Shown piece by piece: positions 1 to 13,954 of a stretch of DNA of 64,000 bases (its first letter is position 1; each line of letters opens with the position of its first letter). This DNA is from Mermis nigrescens (lineage: Eukaryota; Nematoda; Enoplea; Mermithida; Mermithidae): NCBI GenBank assembly GCA_036768485.1, contig JAVLUZ010000154.1, forward strand, positions 32,129,748-32,193,747, read 5' to 3'. A model generated the notes under the pieces. It saw only the letters and a program-made list of their open reading frames with translations, did no database searches and was not told the DNA's origin. Made by a program: the position numbers and the translations under genes.

Positions 1-1921
<1,921 letters not shown>

Positions 1922-2004
<83 letters not shown>
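1922..2004. repeat. (TA)n microsatellite, ~83 bp
   Basis: Second pure TA array, directly abutting the right end of the hAT-like element. Confidence 0.97.
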
Positions 2005-2008
<4 letters not shown>

Positions 2009-2074
2009 GCATGTATGGTCTGATGGGTCTGAGTAAGTACTATAATCAGATTTTATCAGAAAAAAGTGCGGTTT

Positions 2075-2430
2075 CAGTACCATACACGATCTGGGGGGCT
2101 TAAGCCCCAGAATTCGCGATTTTTCAAAGTTTCCAGAAATTTTCTGAAAATTCGCAGAAAACGTGCTTTTTTAAGCGCTTTTAGCTATCTATTTGCTCGA
2201 AAGTGTCAGATTATCGGCGCTTCGCGCCATATACGACTATATTTTGTTGAATTTATTCGACTTTTTTTATTTTTTCTCGAAATGTTTTCGTTTTTATGCT
2301 CTACAGAGATAGAGCATCGACAGAAACGCCGAAAAACGACGTTCTTGAAACGTACCCATTATTTAAAATTTAATAAAGGTACTTTAAAACTTTACCCCCC
2401 CCCCAAAGAATTCTCATGCTGTGCATGTCT
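2075..2430 (-). repeat. Dispersed repeat family W (relic)
   Basis: An inverted copy of a family present at 4.6-4.97, 51.45-51.77, 54.75-55.05, 55.7-56.1 and 62.65-63.05 kb. Shared landmarks are a 'cagaaacgccgaaaaac' block, an 'agagataga' block and the hairpin motif cggcgcttcgcgcc (2,215-2,228). Non-coding. Confidence 0.7.
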
Positions 2431-2668
2431 CTTCAGTAACATCCAAATATTATCGAAGTCATCGTTGAGTGATGACTAGCGCACATTGGGATATAAGCTC
2501 ATCACTATATAAATAGATCGCATCGCAACGCAACCCACATCCACCAAAGTGTTCTTCTGCATAATTAATTAATCTTGAACGCTTAGTGCAGGTGACACGA
2601 TCGCTTTTTCTATCAAGGAGCAGTCAACTAAACCTGTACGTAATTTATTGTTTTCAGTGGCTGCTTAC

Positions 2669-3054
2669 CACATATGCATATAGGGGTGAGGCCCGTGAAG
2701 GGTCAGCCGGACAGGTACTTCCGCGCAGTTTTGAGCTGATGGAACATTTTTTTGCATCATTTTTGAGGTCAAAAGCAGTAAAAACGTCAAAATTTTCGCT
2801 CAATTCACTAAGTACTTTCAAAAAGCACCCAATATTGATAGATTTTTGCATCTTTTAGTGTTAAAAGTGATATTATGCAGTCGAAAATGGACTATAAATG
2901 CTTTTAAAATGCGATATTAACACGAAAAACGTTTTATAGCCTATTTTGACCATTTTGATCCTTAAAACAACAAAAAAAATCGTGAACGCTAAATTAACTG
3001 TTGTGAATTTTTGGGATTCCCCTCCCCTGTGGACCCTGACCTTGTGCACCTATG
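2669..3054. mobile_element. MITE family Q with exact 8-bp target duplication
   Basis: The element starts CACATATGCATATAGGGG and ends CTTGTGCACCTATG. It is flanked on both sides by CTGCTTAC (2,661-2,668 and 3,055-3,062). An 8-bp duplication points to hAT-type transposition. A partial copy lies at about 22.82-23.0 kb. It contains no coding capacity. Confidence 0.8.
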
Positions 3055-3224
3055 CTGCTTACATAAATTCAACCATTATTTTATGTTTGTTCATTTTTCT
3101 CTTAAAGTTATTTTTATATTCTGATTCCATAACACATAATAAGATTGTGAGCAATAGTAATGCCGAGATGCTAATTTGTCCACCTATGTATACAGGCATA
3201 CATAATATGAGATGCATAAGTAAC

Positions 3225-3450
3225 GGCTCAAAATCTTGGGTAGGGAGTCCCCGGCCATTTCAGAGGGGGGGGGTAAATGACCTCCAATTTTTAGCCAAAA
3301 CGACCAGAAAAACAGCTAAGAACGACCAAAAAACGTGAATTTTTTCAAAAAATGGGGTGCGGGGTCAAATTGTTTCGGCTTTGGGGGATGGGGGGACGAC
3401 CAACTTTGGGTGTGGGGATCGCCCCATCTTTCTCTGCTACATGTCTGATG
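3225..3450 (+). repeat. Dispersed repeat family P
   Basis: Contains 'aacggctcaaaat' at one end, then 'ggccatttcagaggg' and 'ttagccaaaacgacc' blocks. The same blocks recur at 7.26-7.45, 25.57-25.83, 53.49-53.88, 58.56-58.79 and 63.06-63.25 kb. Non-coding, MITE-like. Confidence 0.65.
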
Positions 3451-3768
3451 ACAAATAAATGCACATATATTCGTTGCTACGACGTAACGTAGCTACATAA
3501 ATATGAATTTATGTCTATTCCATCTGTATTGTGCAGGCCCCAAAACATATCCATTCATTAGCATTTTAAATTTAACGACAACGTCACCTGACTAATCCGA
3601 AAATGCAAAAATCATGTTTAGACTTCAACATCACTCGAATATTTTTTAACAAAAGAAACAATCAGCTGTCGTTTTTTTATTCCAATTAAGCAAAATAGTT
3701 AATTTATTTCGTAAATAAACCGAAGTTTTATCAAGTAAATGGCACAACAAGGACGCAATTTAGTGTAC

Positions 3769-4195
3769 CTGGCAATGCGTATTCACTCGTTTTCTCGGCT
3801 TCCTCTGGATCCACTGAATATTCTGCATGCGTAAAGGCATCGAAAAATTTCAGTAGCTGTATTCTGAAATCTTCGTACGGATTGCCGCATTTTGAGGATA
3901 TTTTTTCAAAAAATCCAATTTTGAGCATTTCATGAACTCGTTGCATCACCGACGGCATTTGAGCTAAAGACTGGGCCAGGCTATTGATGTAGCACGAATT
4001 ACCCAAATTATGCACACCGACAAAACCGGCTCCATAAGCGGGCGTCAGCTTCTTTCCGTCTTCTTGAATGCTAGCGAATTCCCACGTGGTATTCAAATCT
4101 AGCTCCTTTTCCAGCATGGTCTTTTCCAGCTTCTTCATCGTAAGCATGTCTATGCCAAAATGTCGTAAATGCTGATCAAGATTGGTATCTATGAC
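3769..4195 (-). CDS. USP5: USP5 (isopeptidase T) exon with the catalytic Cys box; partial gene
   Basis: This exon encodes VIDTNLDQHLRHFGIDML and, further on, the USP catalytic Cys box NLGNSCYINSLAQSLAQ. That motif holds the nucleophilic Cys and the preceding Asn of the oxyanion hole. USP5 disassembles unanchored polyubiquitin from its free C-terminal end in cytosol and nucleus. The acceptor is TTTAAG|GTC and the donor CCAG|GTACAC. The exon opens in phase 0, matching the end of the ZnF exon (GAC GAA ATG|), and closes in phase 1 after ...EYALP. Order and spacing of HFGIDML, the linker and the Cys box match animal USP5. Later parts (the UBA domains and the His box) are not in the window. USP13 is the only close alternative. 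I favour USP5 because invertebrates usually have one such gene and the ZnF ubiquitin-binding residues are kept. Confidence 0.93.
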
Positions 4196-4304
4196 CTTAA
4201 ACACAAGGACATTAAACAAATTTCAAGATCTGTTAGATCCATTTTTAACAACTTCGAAATTCGATTAAATTATACGTACATGGTCAGACAAAAATAAATC
4301 GCTC

Positions 4305-4970
4305 GTATCAGACATGCACAGCATGGAAATTCTGGGGGTGGGGTGAAATTTCGAAGCGCCTTTACAGGCCTAAAATGGTGTTTACCACATCTGGGCATGG
4401 GGGTTGGGGGTAATGCTTTCCCCCGAGAAACCAAAATACCTCCAGCAGAAACCAAAATACCACCCAGAATTCAATTTTTGGAATTTTTTGTCTGTTTTTT
4501 TCGTAATTTTTTTATCCTAATGGATAGTGCTCGATGATAAACGTTGAAAAATGGTGTTTTTTCGCCATACCACTATTTTTAAGGCCATTTTTTACCTTTG
4601 AAAAACCTTGCACCCCCAAATCTAGGTGCCGCCCACCTATGGTGTATACGCGTCAAAAACATTGTTTTTCGGCGTTTCTGACGATGATCTACCTTTCTAG
4701 AGCATAAAAACATTTTAAAAATTTAAAAATAATCAAAAACTTTGAATAAATCGAATAAGATATAGTCCAAAGGTGAGTGAATGGCAAAAAGCGCCGAAAA
4801 TTTGACACTTTGAAACAATCAGATGGTTAAAAACGCCTAAAACAGCACCTTTTCTACGAATTTTTCAAAAACTTTTGGAAAAGCGCGAATTTTGGTGGAG
4901 TGAAAAAATTTCTAGCGGAGGGGGGGAACTTTTCTGGGAGGGAATGAAATCATGCCCCCAATAAGATCAT
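4305..4970 (+). repeat. Family W repeat interrupted by a MITE, in the USP5 intron
   Basis: Begins near 'catgcacagcatggaaattctggggg' landmarks and continues after the nested MITE with 'gcgtttctgacgatgatct' and 'gcgccgaaaatttgacac'. It shares block order with the other W copies. It lies in the intron between the catalytic and ZnF exons. Confidence 0.65.
4386..4641 (+). mobile_element. MITE family Z (256 bp) nested in family W
   Basis: Starts CACATCTGGGCATGGGGG and ends GCCGCCCACCTATG. Flanks are gtgtttac (4,378-4,385) and gtgtatac (4,642-4,649), a 7/8 match, so an aged 8-bp target duplication. Internal landmarks are 'gatagtgctcgatga' and 'ttaaggccattttt'. Confidence 0.75.
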
Positions 4971-5655
4971 GTAAAGTTCGTAAGTATCTAGTTGCACAAA
5001 TTAGAGTAGTCAGGCAATAAGAGGCGAAATTTCGAAATTATGATCTAAAAGCGTAAAATCTGAAATTTCTCACAACGCTCGAATTAACAAAATGCTACTG
5101 TGTTAGAATCGCATGCAAATAAGATCAAACCAAACAGTACCTGGCCCCCGTGCTCGTCTCTTCAGTATTATGAGTAAATACACTCTTTTTTCTTTTTTCT
5201 TACCTAGCATACTCACTCTTTATACATATTGATGGTGAACAAATTGTTCGATTTTACTAACCAAGAAGATAAGCTTTTAACGGATAATTGTGTCAAGATA
5301 GAAGCACACAATTTCTTGACGAATTTAGACAAAAATCTCAGAACATTCGACATATTGCATCCAGGGGCGGATTTAGGGGAAGTGGATATCCATAGCCCCT
5401 TATTGGCACAACATAGCTGGCTAAATAAATGATGGATTTTTACTTTCCAATAACTTTTGTCCATCGACTATAGTAATTTCTGAAAATTTAAATATAATAA
5501 TATATTATAATTTAATTACATAACACTAATTCATTACATTAATTAATTTTCTTAATGGCTGGAAAGCCATATTTTTATACTTTCCTCTTACTTAAAGCAG
5601 ATTCTAACAATTTTCTAGACTTCGCCTTAGACGTTTCAATAGGCATTGTTCTATG

Positions 5656-6409
5656 CAGGCCCGTATCCAGGGGGCGGGGGGCCTGCTCCCCCCGAAATGG
5701 GAAAAAATATTAGTTTTTTCTAAAGGTCTCCCAGAGGGAAAAATTAAAAATTGGCGAAGTGCGTCTGAAACACCGCCAAAACAGGTTTTTAGCGTACTTT
5801 TGAGCAAGTAAATTCAAAATTTTTCGACGCTTCGCGCCGGATTTATTGTTTATCTATAGTTTTGTCTTCTAAACCGCTAAAAATCGTTCAAATTTGAGTT
5901 GGACATAGAGAGCATGTCAATTTTTTCCAGCGCTGTGCGCTGGATTCATTGTTCAGCTATAGTTTTGCCTTCTAGCTCACTCAAAACAGCTCAAATTTGA
6001 GGTTTGACATGGGAAACATGAAATTTTTCCGGCGCATCGCGCCGTGTTTATTGTTTATATATGTTTTTGTCATCTAGCCCGCTCAAATTTGAACTTGACA
6101 TGCAGAATATGTCAATTTTTTGGCCGTTGGCGCCGAATTATTCATTATCTGCATTTTTTCTCTGTAAAGCACAATCATTAAGTACAAAGGCAAGAGATGA
6201 GAAATAATTCGTCGATTAAGTGATGAGAAATCAGCTTAAATGATAAAGAAAATTTTTGAATTTTTTGAAAGTTTTCTTCTACCATCGTATAGAGCTCGCC
6301 GAGATACGCTCAAAACTGCCTTTATTTTCGCCTATTTCCTGATGGTTTTCGAGATAGCTGACCTCAAAAATTTTCGGCCCCCCGAAATGAAATCCTGGAT
6401 ACGGGCCAG
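5656..6409. mobile_element. hAT-type element (754 bp) with exact 8-bp target duplication
   Basis: Terminal inverted repeats are CAGGCCCGTATCCAGG and, on the other strand, CTGGCCCGTATCCAGG. The flank GTTCTATG is duplicated exactly (5,648-5,655 and 6,410-6,417). The interior has about four diverged ~110-bp tandem units, each built around a GCGC-rich hairpin (for example ggcgcatcgcgcc at 6,031). No transposase. Confidence 0.85.
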
Positions 6410-6639
6410 GTTCTATGTGCACGAATACAGGAATACCGAAGTAATTCACGTCTCTTAACATCTTTCTCTCTAAATTTCATCAATTTTTCGGCGCTTCGCA
6501 CCGGAATTGAGATAAAAGTCAGAGAAATTTATGCACGTTTATGTACAGAAAATTGTGAAACTTTTGTTGAAAAATTTATACATAAGAAAATATTTTGAGA
6601 AAAAGCATATAATGTAAAGATGCGAAAAAACGCTACTAA

Positions 6640-6885
6640 GCACCATAGATGCAAAAGGTCGCGTTGGCCAGGGAAGGAAAAAATCAAGATTTAAGGGTCA
6701 ATGAAATCCAGGATTTTTACTTCAGTAAATTGCGTTTTTGGCTATTTTTTACGTCGAAATTGCTTGAAAATGCACTACTTTTGGCCCAAACTTCTCGACA
6801 GTACCTAACTGCTGAACCCTTCAGCGATGGATAATACCACCCTTTCACCCTCTCTATGTGCATGTATGCTCTGCACATGAATAGC
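6640..6885 (+). repeat. Dispersed repeat family R
   Basis: Shares 'gccagggaagg', 'aacccttcagcg' and 'tatgtgcatgtatgct' landmarks in the same order with a second copy at 8,851-9,090. Non-coding. Confidence 0.6.
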
Positions 6886-7254
6886 CGATTTTTAGACCAG
6901 TATCACCGTTGTACGCAATTGCATAATGCTTTAATGAATCAAGATATGAAAATAAACTATATCAAGAGACCTATAAACAAAAGAATAGAATAATGAGTGA
7001 ATATAAGCTACGAGCATAAAAAACAATAAACAAACTACGAAAAACTATAAAGTTTCTGTGGGTTTTGCGTAAATTTTAATGAAGAGACGAGCAAGATAGC
7101 ACATTGAAAGGCGTTAGAAATACGATCCACTGCATGAAAATTAGATGACCCGGAGCCCATTCGAGGGAAAAAGTTTTGGATACACTCTGATGTTTAAAAT
7201 AATTAAACTAAGGCACAAAATATCTTTCATTCATCAGAAAGTTGGGAGACCTAC

Positions 7255-7450
7255 CATACACGAAAGCGGTTGTCCTCCCACCTTTAAAGGCTGAGATTTT
7301 TACTTTCCTCATTTTTGGCAAAAATACTTCGTTTTAGGCCATTTTAAGGTGCTTTTTTGCCATTTCGGCAAAATTTAAGGTCATTTACCCCCACCCTAAA
7401 AATGACCGGCTGCTCCCTCCCAAAATTTTGAGCTTTTACATGCCTGATCG
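7255..7450 (-). repeat. Dispersed repeat family P
   Basis: Inverted copy of the family at 3.23 kb. It contains 'aaggtcatttacccccacc' and 'aaaattttgagcttttaca' landmarks. Confidence 0.55.
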
Positions 7451-7582
7451 GTGATTACGGTACTAACAATACACTAAACCTCAAGATGAAAGTTTAACTC
7501 ACCTACTCTAAACGTCTTCCTCTATGAATAGCGTTGTAACATATGTGATTAAGAATCATGATATAGAGCATACATGGGCATG

Positions 7583-7880
7583 GGTGGTGAAAGAGGGGTA
7601 TTACTCCTCGTAACCTATAAAAACTGATAGCTAGCTAGCCATGTTGGCCGAAAAAACACAGCTATATACATACTATATAGCTTTTTTCGGCCAGTAAACT
7701 ATATTTACATATATGTATAATCTTTTTTGGACTCAGAAACATACCGTGTGAGTTCAGGAATGCTATACAATTGTTTTTTCCTAGTTCAAAGAGTATACAG
7801 CTATTTCCCACTTTAAAAGAGTTAAATAGCTATTTTTAGCCCGTAAAAGCTATGTTTATGAGTTCAAAAATATTTTATAT
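7583..7880 (+). repeat. TATAGCT-rich dispersed repeat
   Basis: A run of units around 'agctatatagct' spaced by 'cagaaacataccgtg'-type text. It is closely similar to 20,815-21,270, and both copies begin with 'ggtattac' and 'aaactgatagcta'. Probably a MITE with internal repeats. Confidence 0.6.
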
Positions 7881-8023
7881 TTGCTATAAAATATTAAAAA
7901 ACGACAGTTTCAAAGCGACAACATCGGTTTTTGCTGCAGACTCGTTTTTTACAAAGCACTCTGCTATTTCCAAACTTTTACTTTCACCCCTCCCCTATTT
8001 TGCAAACCTATGATCTACAGTAC

Positions 8024-8220
8024 CATTTCGTCCTCATCGTACGAATAAACATCAGCGCCTTCTGGCGTTACGGTGCCCAGATTGACGGCAAGCGGAAAGC
8101 CAGTCTTACTGTAATGTTCGACGGCGTGATTATTACCACCAGAACCATCGGCGTAACGGCGACCGCATAATAGCGTCCCATCAGTTAAATTCAACCATAA
8201 ATTTTCCGTTTTATCGCAAC
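8024..8220 (-). CDS. USP5: USP5 exon: ZnF-UBP domain
   Basis: This exon encodes most of the zinc-finger UBP domain, which binds the free Gly-Gly tail of ubiquitin. It reads [20 protein letters not shown], then [16 protein letters not shown], ending [10 protein letters not shown]. Zinc ligands visible here are the opening Cys, the Cys of LLCGRR and the His of NNHAVEH. The residues I recall contacting the ubiquitin tail in human USP5 (Trp of LWLNL, Arg of CGRR, both Tyr and the Asp of YSYDED) are all kept. The acceptor is AACACAG|GT and the donor GAAATG|GTACTG. The entry phase (GT completing a Gly codon) matches the preceding exon's final G. The length is 197 bp, giving 65 complete codons. The high conservation suggests a functional gene rather than a pseudogene. 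Confidence 0.96.
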
Positions 8221-8299
8221 CTGTGTTGCAAAAAAGTGCATTGAATGCTACAAACATATCCAGGTCAAATTAATAAAATATGTATTTATCTTTACACTA

Positions 8300-8560
8300 T
8301 GTATGTAGAGCCGAACCCCGTTATAAGACAGAAACAGACACTTCGTTAACAGACACTCACGGTTATTGAATCCCACCTTTAAGAATCCTTCAAACTACTC
8401 TACATCATCAGTTACCAGCTAAATATACAATAAAAAGTCGGATAATGAATAGTAAACAAAACACGACTACCAATATCGTACCTAAGAATATAACAACAAA
8501 GCCAGCTTAACAAACGCGTTTTATTAAGTATCAAGACATTTTCTTGCACAGGTAAGGTCG
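8300..8560. repeat. pogo/Tigger-like terminal fragment and unassigned intron sequence
   Basis: 'ccgaaccccgttataagacag' and 'cgttaacagacac' resemble the CAGTCGAACCCCGTTAATAAACAC end read on the minus strand at about 58,440-58,465. No matching second end is seen. Confidence 0.35.
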
Positions 8561-8850
8561 CAATGGTTTACATGAGACAAGCACGTCAGGGATTTGGGGG
8601 TTCAGACCTTTCAAAAAGAAAAAAATGGGGAATTTTTTTGAGAAAAATGAGGCAAAATAAAGGCTTAAAAGTGATAAATTCGAAAATGAATTTTTCATCG
8701 TAAGTGCTTCAAACTGACCAAAAACTGTACACTAACATAGTGTTAACGCTATTTTAGCATTTATACCAGTTTATAACGTCAAAATGACCAAAAAGCTCAA
8801 TATTCTTTGATCCATCAGACCGATTGACCCCCAAACCGGCCATGCTGTGC

Positions 8851-9090
8851 ATCATAGATCCACAGAGCCAGAGTAGCCAGGGAGGGGTAAAACCAAGAAC
8901 CTATGATCAGGGAAGGTGAAATCTAGAATATTTACTACAATTAATAGCGTTTATAAGATACATTATGTTTAAATTGCATTAAAATACGCAATTTAGGCTT
9001 AAATCGTTCGAGAGTACATAATTTCTGGACCCTTCAGCGGGGAGAAATATAATTCCTTCTCAACCCTTCCTATGCGCATGTATGCTGTGC
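8851..9090 (+). repeat. Dispersed repeat family R, second copy
   Basis: Same ordered landmarks as 6,640-6,885 (gccagggagggg, ggacccttcagcg, tatgcgcatgtatgctgt). It lies just outside the left end of the giant palindrome. Confidence 0.6.
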
Positions 9091-9805
9091 CTTTGTGGTT
9101 AACACTACACATGGGCGCAGGAGATTTGGATGTTTTGATCCACAGAATTCAAATCCCACAGAGTAGTATAGCCTGCGTCCCTAGCCCGCAACACAAAGTA
9201 TTTACAGCTATGTTTTGTGTTATATGCCCCGCCCGCTCGATTGCAGAGAAGCAGCCTCTCCTATGTTATAGCATAGGCGGAGGAGCGCCCTGCTTGCGTC
9301 CTGGATTTCCTCTCAGGGCGCAATGATGAGGCATGGGGGGCAGGGAAGTGCAAGCCAAGGAATGAAATACCTATGTACTACTTAATATACGTATAGGAAA
9401 AAGAATGTTGGTTGCCCACAACTAATGAACAGACAAGTAATATCGTAATATTGACTAAGCATTTTTTGCAGCTGGTAATATCGCGCGTGGAATTTATAAT
9501 AAGCGCATTTTGTTGACTGGCGAAGCAACAATAACATTAAATTGATAATTCTGAGGCGCATACTTAATATACATATAAGAAAAAGAATGGTGGCTGCCCA
9601 CTGTTAATGAACAGACAAGTAATATCGCGCATAGGCGAAGCATTTTTTATGATCGACGTTTTTTTGCTGACTGGCGAAGCAACAATGTATAATAGACTGA
9701 AACATCATGATTATAAAGAGACAAGTAATATCGCGCGTTGGCAGCTTGTTCAGAATTTATAATAAGCGCATTTATGATCGACGCATTTGCTCAGATATGC
9801 AATGA

Positions 9806-10108
9806 CTATATTGCTATTTTGACTGCCGCATGATGCTTTAAAATATCATTTTTAATAAAGCGAATGATGTAGAGGATAATTTGAGTGCATAACATTGCAA
9901 TGCAACTCAAAATCTCATGTGAAATGATATTCAAATCTTCTTTTTGCCTGCATTTTATGTCGCTTTCTAAACATCTGCCTTCAATTTTTATTATGTTAAA
10001 ATGCTCATCAATTTTCAAACAGCTTTTACATTTAGGCACAGATTTCATAGACTCGAGTTTTGGTAAGCATGTTGTCAAATTTTTCCAATTGGAAACTTTT
10101 AAAATCAC
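9806..10108 (-). pseudogene. Unrecognised Cys-containing ORF in the left palindrome arm
   Basis: An open frame of 100 codons with LESMKSVPKCKSCLK and IEGRCLESDIKCRQK, including a CxxC pair. The mirrored stretch in the right arm (about 16,900-17,205, plus strand) reads the same protein, with substitutions and an early stop. I do not recognise the family. The same orientation relative to the arm as the TBP-like fragment suggests both came from one original transcribed segment. It may also be chance openness. Confidence 0.3.
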
Positions 10109-10769
10109 AGCGCGCAGTCTACAGTATACCAGTTTACTTTACACTTGCTTATATAGTACTATAACTTTAAAAACAGAGGGCGGATTAGACTGAAATTTTC
10201 ATAGTAGGGTGGGTTTGTATTGCATGTCTTATCTTATTGTTATCAGCATGTAATCTACAGTATGCCGATTTTAGTTTACACTTCCTCATATAGCACCATA
10301 TTCCAAGAACCAATGCTTGGATTTCGTTCAGATTTCCAGGACATGATGTATATAGGCGAGGCATGCTATGCACAGAGTTTTAGCGCGCAACCTACAGTAT
10401 ACCGATTTACTTTACACCTGCTCAAATAGTACTGTAACTTTAGAAATAGAGGGCGGATTGGGTTAGGATTTTCATAGTAGGGTGGGTTTATGTTGCATGT
10501 ATAATCTTATTCTTATCAGCATGTGATCTACAGTATTCCGATTTTAGTTTACAGCACCATATTTCAAAACCAATACTGTGATGTTGTTCAAATTGTCAGG
10601 ATATGATGTATATAGACAAGACATGCCATATACGGAAATTCAGCACGCAGCCTACAGTACACCAGTTTACTTTACAGCTCCTCATATAGCACTATATTTC
10701 AAGAACTGGAGGGCAGATTTGGCTCAAATTTCCAAAGTACGTCAGGTTTACTTAGGTATGCTATGTACA

Positions 10770-11365
10770 AAATTTTAGCGCACAACCTACAGTATGCTGA
10801 TTTTTTATTTACACTGTGTTTACAATGCTTGATTTTTTACCAGTACTTGTCTAATGCTGCCATTAGGGTTATTTTTGCCCAAAAATAAGCAACCAGTATA
10901 GGCGAACATTGCTGAAATTTAATTATCATGCAATTTTGAGCTTCTCAAAGTTTATCAGAAAACGCCTGAAAAAGGGCAATCTTTGCCTGCTGTTCAACTT
11001 GTGGAAATTTTTAAGCACTGAAGCTAGGGTTAACTTTACAAACCTCAAATTTCCAATGTACGTTAGGTTTACTTAGATAAGCTATTTACAAAATTTTAGC
11101 GCACAACCTACAGTATGCTGATTTTTTTATTTACACTGTCTTTACAATGCTTGATTTTTTACCAGTACTTGTCTAATGATGCCATTAGGGTTATTTTTGC
11201 CCAAAAATAAGCAACCAGTATAGGCGAACATTGCTCAAATTTAATTATCATGCAATTTTGAGCTTCTCAAAGTTTATCAGAAAACGCCTGAAAAAGGGCA
11301 ATCTTTGCCAGCTGTTCAACTTGTGGAAATTTTTAAGCACTGAAGCTAGGTTTAACTTTACAAAC
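10770..11365 (+). repeat. ~300-bp direct duplication confined to the left arm
   Basis: The block with 'tacagtatgctgatttttt', 'accagtacttgtctaatg' and 'cagaaaacgcctgaaaaag' occurs twice in tandem (from ~10,770 and ~11,070). It occurs only once in the right arm (~15,690-15,960), so it arose after the palindrome formed, or was lost from one arm. Confidence 0.85.
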
Positions 11366-11369
11366 CTGT

Positions 11370-11620
11370 TCTAAAAATTTGCAAAGTTTGGAATATTTTT
11401 TGTAAAGTTTGGAATATTTTTTGTAAAGTTTGGAATATTGTTTGTAGAATTTGGAATATTTTTTATAAAGTTTGAAGAAATTTTTGTAAAATTTGAACTA
11501 AATTTTACATGCTTAAGCATAGTACTTTTGCAAAGTTTGGAATGTTTTTTTGTAAAGTTTGGATATTTTTTGTAAAGTTTGAAATATTTTTTGTAAAGTT
11601 TGGAATATTTTATATGCTCT
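11370..11620. repeat. Minisatellite around TTTGTAAAGTTTGGAATATT
   Basis: About ten degenerate ~19-bp units. Related arrays are at 12,010-12,240 and in the right arm at 13,955-14,150 and 15,370-15,665. It interrupts the C-terminal end of the TBP-like frame in this arm. Confidence 0.85.
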
Positions 11621-11864
11621 GTGCAACTCATGCGCCCGTTTTGCACCTGTAAGGATTAATTTTCCGCTTTTAGACAGCAAAAATGTTACATTGAAAAGTT
11701 TGTACACTAATCCATGAAACAGTTCTACTTCATACATGTATTTTCTTTTCACCAGCTCATAAAATTTACAAAGATTTATGCGGAACCCTAAATTTGCCAA
11801 AACTGCAAGCATATGAGGTTTCACCATTAAATCATCACTTTTAGCATTTAATGCATTAACACGC
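11606..11864 (-). pseudogene. TBP-like C-terminal exon fragment, left palindrome arm
   Basis: After a good acceptor (CCTTTTCCAG|GCG, exon from 11,864) the frame reads KPHMLAVLANLGFRINLCKF, then MYEVELFHGLVYKL and SKSGKLILTGAKRAHELHRA. This resembles the second repeat of the TATA-binding-protein core: a helix with a 'xxLGFxxKF' motif, then YEPELFPGLIY, then SGKxxLTGAK and a final helix. Compared with TBP, about 25-30 residues between the 'LGF' strand and 'YE.ELF' are missing. The frame is open here, but it runs into the minisatellite instead of the natural stop seen in the right arm. It is a captured or duplicated gene fragment. The assignment rests on motifs I recognise, not on a search. Confidence 0.6.
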
Positions 11865-12009
11865 CTGGAAAAGGGCGATCTATGCCTGCTATTTAACTGG
11901 GGGGAGGGAAATTTTCAAGGCCTGAGGCTAGGTTTTACTTTGCAAACCTCCACACAGAAGTGATTGATGAATACATAACTTCATCTATGTCATCAGTATT
12001 GATCTAAGA

Positions 12010-12240
12010 ATTTATAAAGTTTCAAATTTTTTTGTAAAGTTTCAATAACTTTTGTAAAGTTTGGATTATTTTTTGTGGGTGGAATATTTTTTGTAAAGTT
12101 TGAGAAATTTTTTGTTAAGTTTGGAATAAATTTTATAGGCTTAAGCATAGGAATTTTGTTAAGTTTGGAATATTTTCTGTTAAGTTTGGGAAATTTTTTG
12201 TAAAATTTGGAAAATTTCTTGCAAAGTTTGGAAAATCTTC
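12010..12240. repeat. Minisatellite, second array in the left arm
   Basis: Degenerate repeats of TTTTGTAAAGTTTGGAA type, mirrored at 13,955-14,150 in the right arm. Confidence 0.8.
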
Positions 12241-12242
12241 AT

Positions 12243-12479
12243 TTAATATGGCATTGCTTCAGGATTGCTGACATAATTTTGTAAGCTACATATATACACT
12301 AGCATATACAGAATGCAGAATAATGACAAAAACTCAACAATGGTCAAAATCCCGAAATGATCTACTTGAATATAGTCATATTCCTCACAGTATAAAATGG
12401 TTGATTTGATTGAAATTCGGGAAAATTGCATGTATTTCCTGCACGTACACAAATGGCTTAGTGTTGGTCTCTTAGCCAT
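12243..12479 (-). other. Unrecognised ORF near the palindrome centre (left copy)
   Basis: Reads MAKRPTLSHLCTCRKYMQFS and, further on, YCEEYDYIQVDHFGILTIVE. The mirrored copy in the right arm (about 13,713-13,950, plus strand) has the same protein with one internal stop and few changes. I do not recognise a domain. It lies upstream, in the sense direction, of the TBP-like fragment in both arms, so it could be a decayed upstream exon or a non-coding part of the element. Confidence 0.3.
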
Positions 12480-13055
12480 GAAATTTCATTGATATTTATG
12501 TATGGTTTATTGCAGCCTGTCATATAGTTCTTCAAATACCGTGTGAAACAAACATAGTATTTTCTACAAAGCAAATGAATCTAATGAATCACTCAAAATT
12601 TAGCAATTTTTTTATCAGGGATTGTAGAGTGTATGAATAGACTATGCAAAATTATCATGTTGTTTGTGTTTTTAAGTAATTTTTGACAAATATAACCCAA
12701 ATTATGACTAAAAGTTATAGCACATCGCATGAAATTCGGAAATTTGGGCAAGTTAATTCACAGAAAACTTGCACCTATTTGATAGAGAAGCTCCAAAACT
12801 TCAGTACTTTCCAACTATTTTCTACATAATTTTACCCTTCTACAGATTTCTATCAAAAAGTTAGGGTACTATGATATTAATAGAGAGGGTACATGGTTAA
12901 TAACTTAGAAAAATGCAGCTTCTGATAGATTCCCTTATACCTTCTGAGGTATAAGCCAATAAACAAGCTAAGTCACAGTTGTTATAGCCACCATGTATGT
13001 AATTGTAGGACTACTGAGAGCAAAAAAATAGAAAATCTTTAGCCAATGCTTTTTT

Positions 13056-13142
13056 AATAGGTTTTTTAGCATTTTAACACTGTAATCTTCCTGAGACTGG
13101 AGCAATAGCTGAAAAACTCTTCTGTACTAGTATTTTGAGTAC
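13056..13142. other. Palindrome spacer (87 bp)
   Basis: Unique sequence between the inverted arms. The arms begin and end here with 'tagccaatgctttttt' and its complement. A transcript would fold into a long hairpin with this as its loop. Confidence 0.8.
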
Positions 13143-13954
13143 AAAAAAGCATTGGCTAAAGATTTTCTATTTTTTTGCTCGTCAGTAGTCCTACAATTAC
13201 GTACATGGTGGCTATAGCAACTGTGACTTAGCTTGTTTATTGGATTATACCTCAGAAGCTATAAGGGAATATATCAGAAGCTGCATTCTTCAAAGTTATC
13301 AACCATGTACCCTCTCTATTAATATCATAGTACCCTAACTTTTTGATAGAAATCCTCTGTAGAAGGGTAAAATTATTTAGAAAATAGTTGGAAAGTACTG
13401 AAGTTTTGGAGCTTCTCTATCAAATAGGTGCAAGTTTTCTGTGAATTAACTTTCCCAAATTTCCGAATTCCATGTGATGTGCTATAACTTTTAGTCATAA
13501 TTTGGGTTATATTTGTCAAAAATTACTTAAAAACACAAAAAACATGAAAATTTGCATGAGTCTATTCATACGCTCTACAATCCCTGATGAAAAATGGCTA
13601 AATTTTGAGTGATTCATTTGCTTTGTAGAAAATACTATGTTTGTTTCACACGGTATTTAAAGAACTATATGACAGGCTGCAGCAAACCATACATAAATAT
13701 CAATGAAATTTCATGGCTAAGAGACCAACACTAAGCCATTTGTGTACGTGCAGGAAATACATGCAATTTTCCCGAATTTCAATCTAATCAACCATTTTAT
13801 ACTGTGAGGAATATGACTATATTCAAGTAGATCATTTCGGGATTTTGACCATTGTTGAGTTTTTGTCATTATTTTGCATTCTAAATATGCCAGTGTATAT
13901 ATATAGCTTACAAAATTATGTCAGCAATCCTGAAGCAATGCCATATTAAATAAA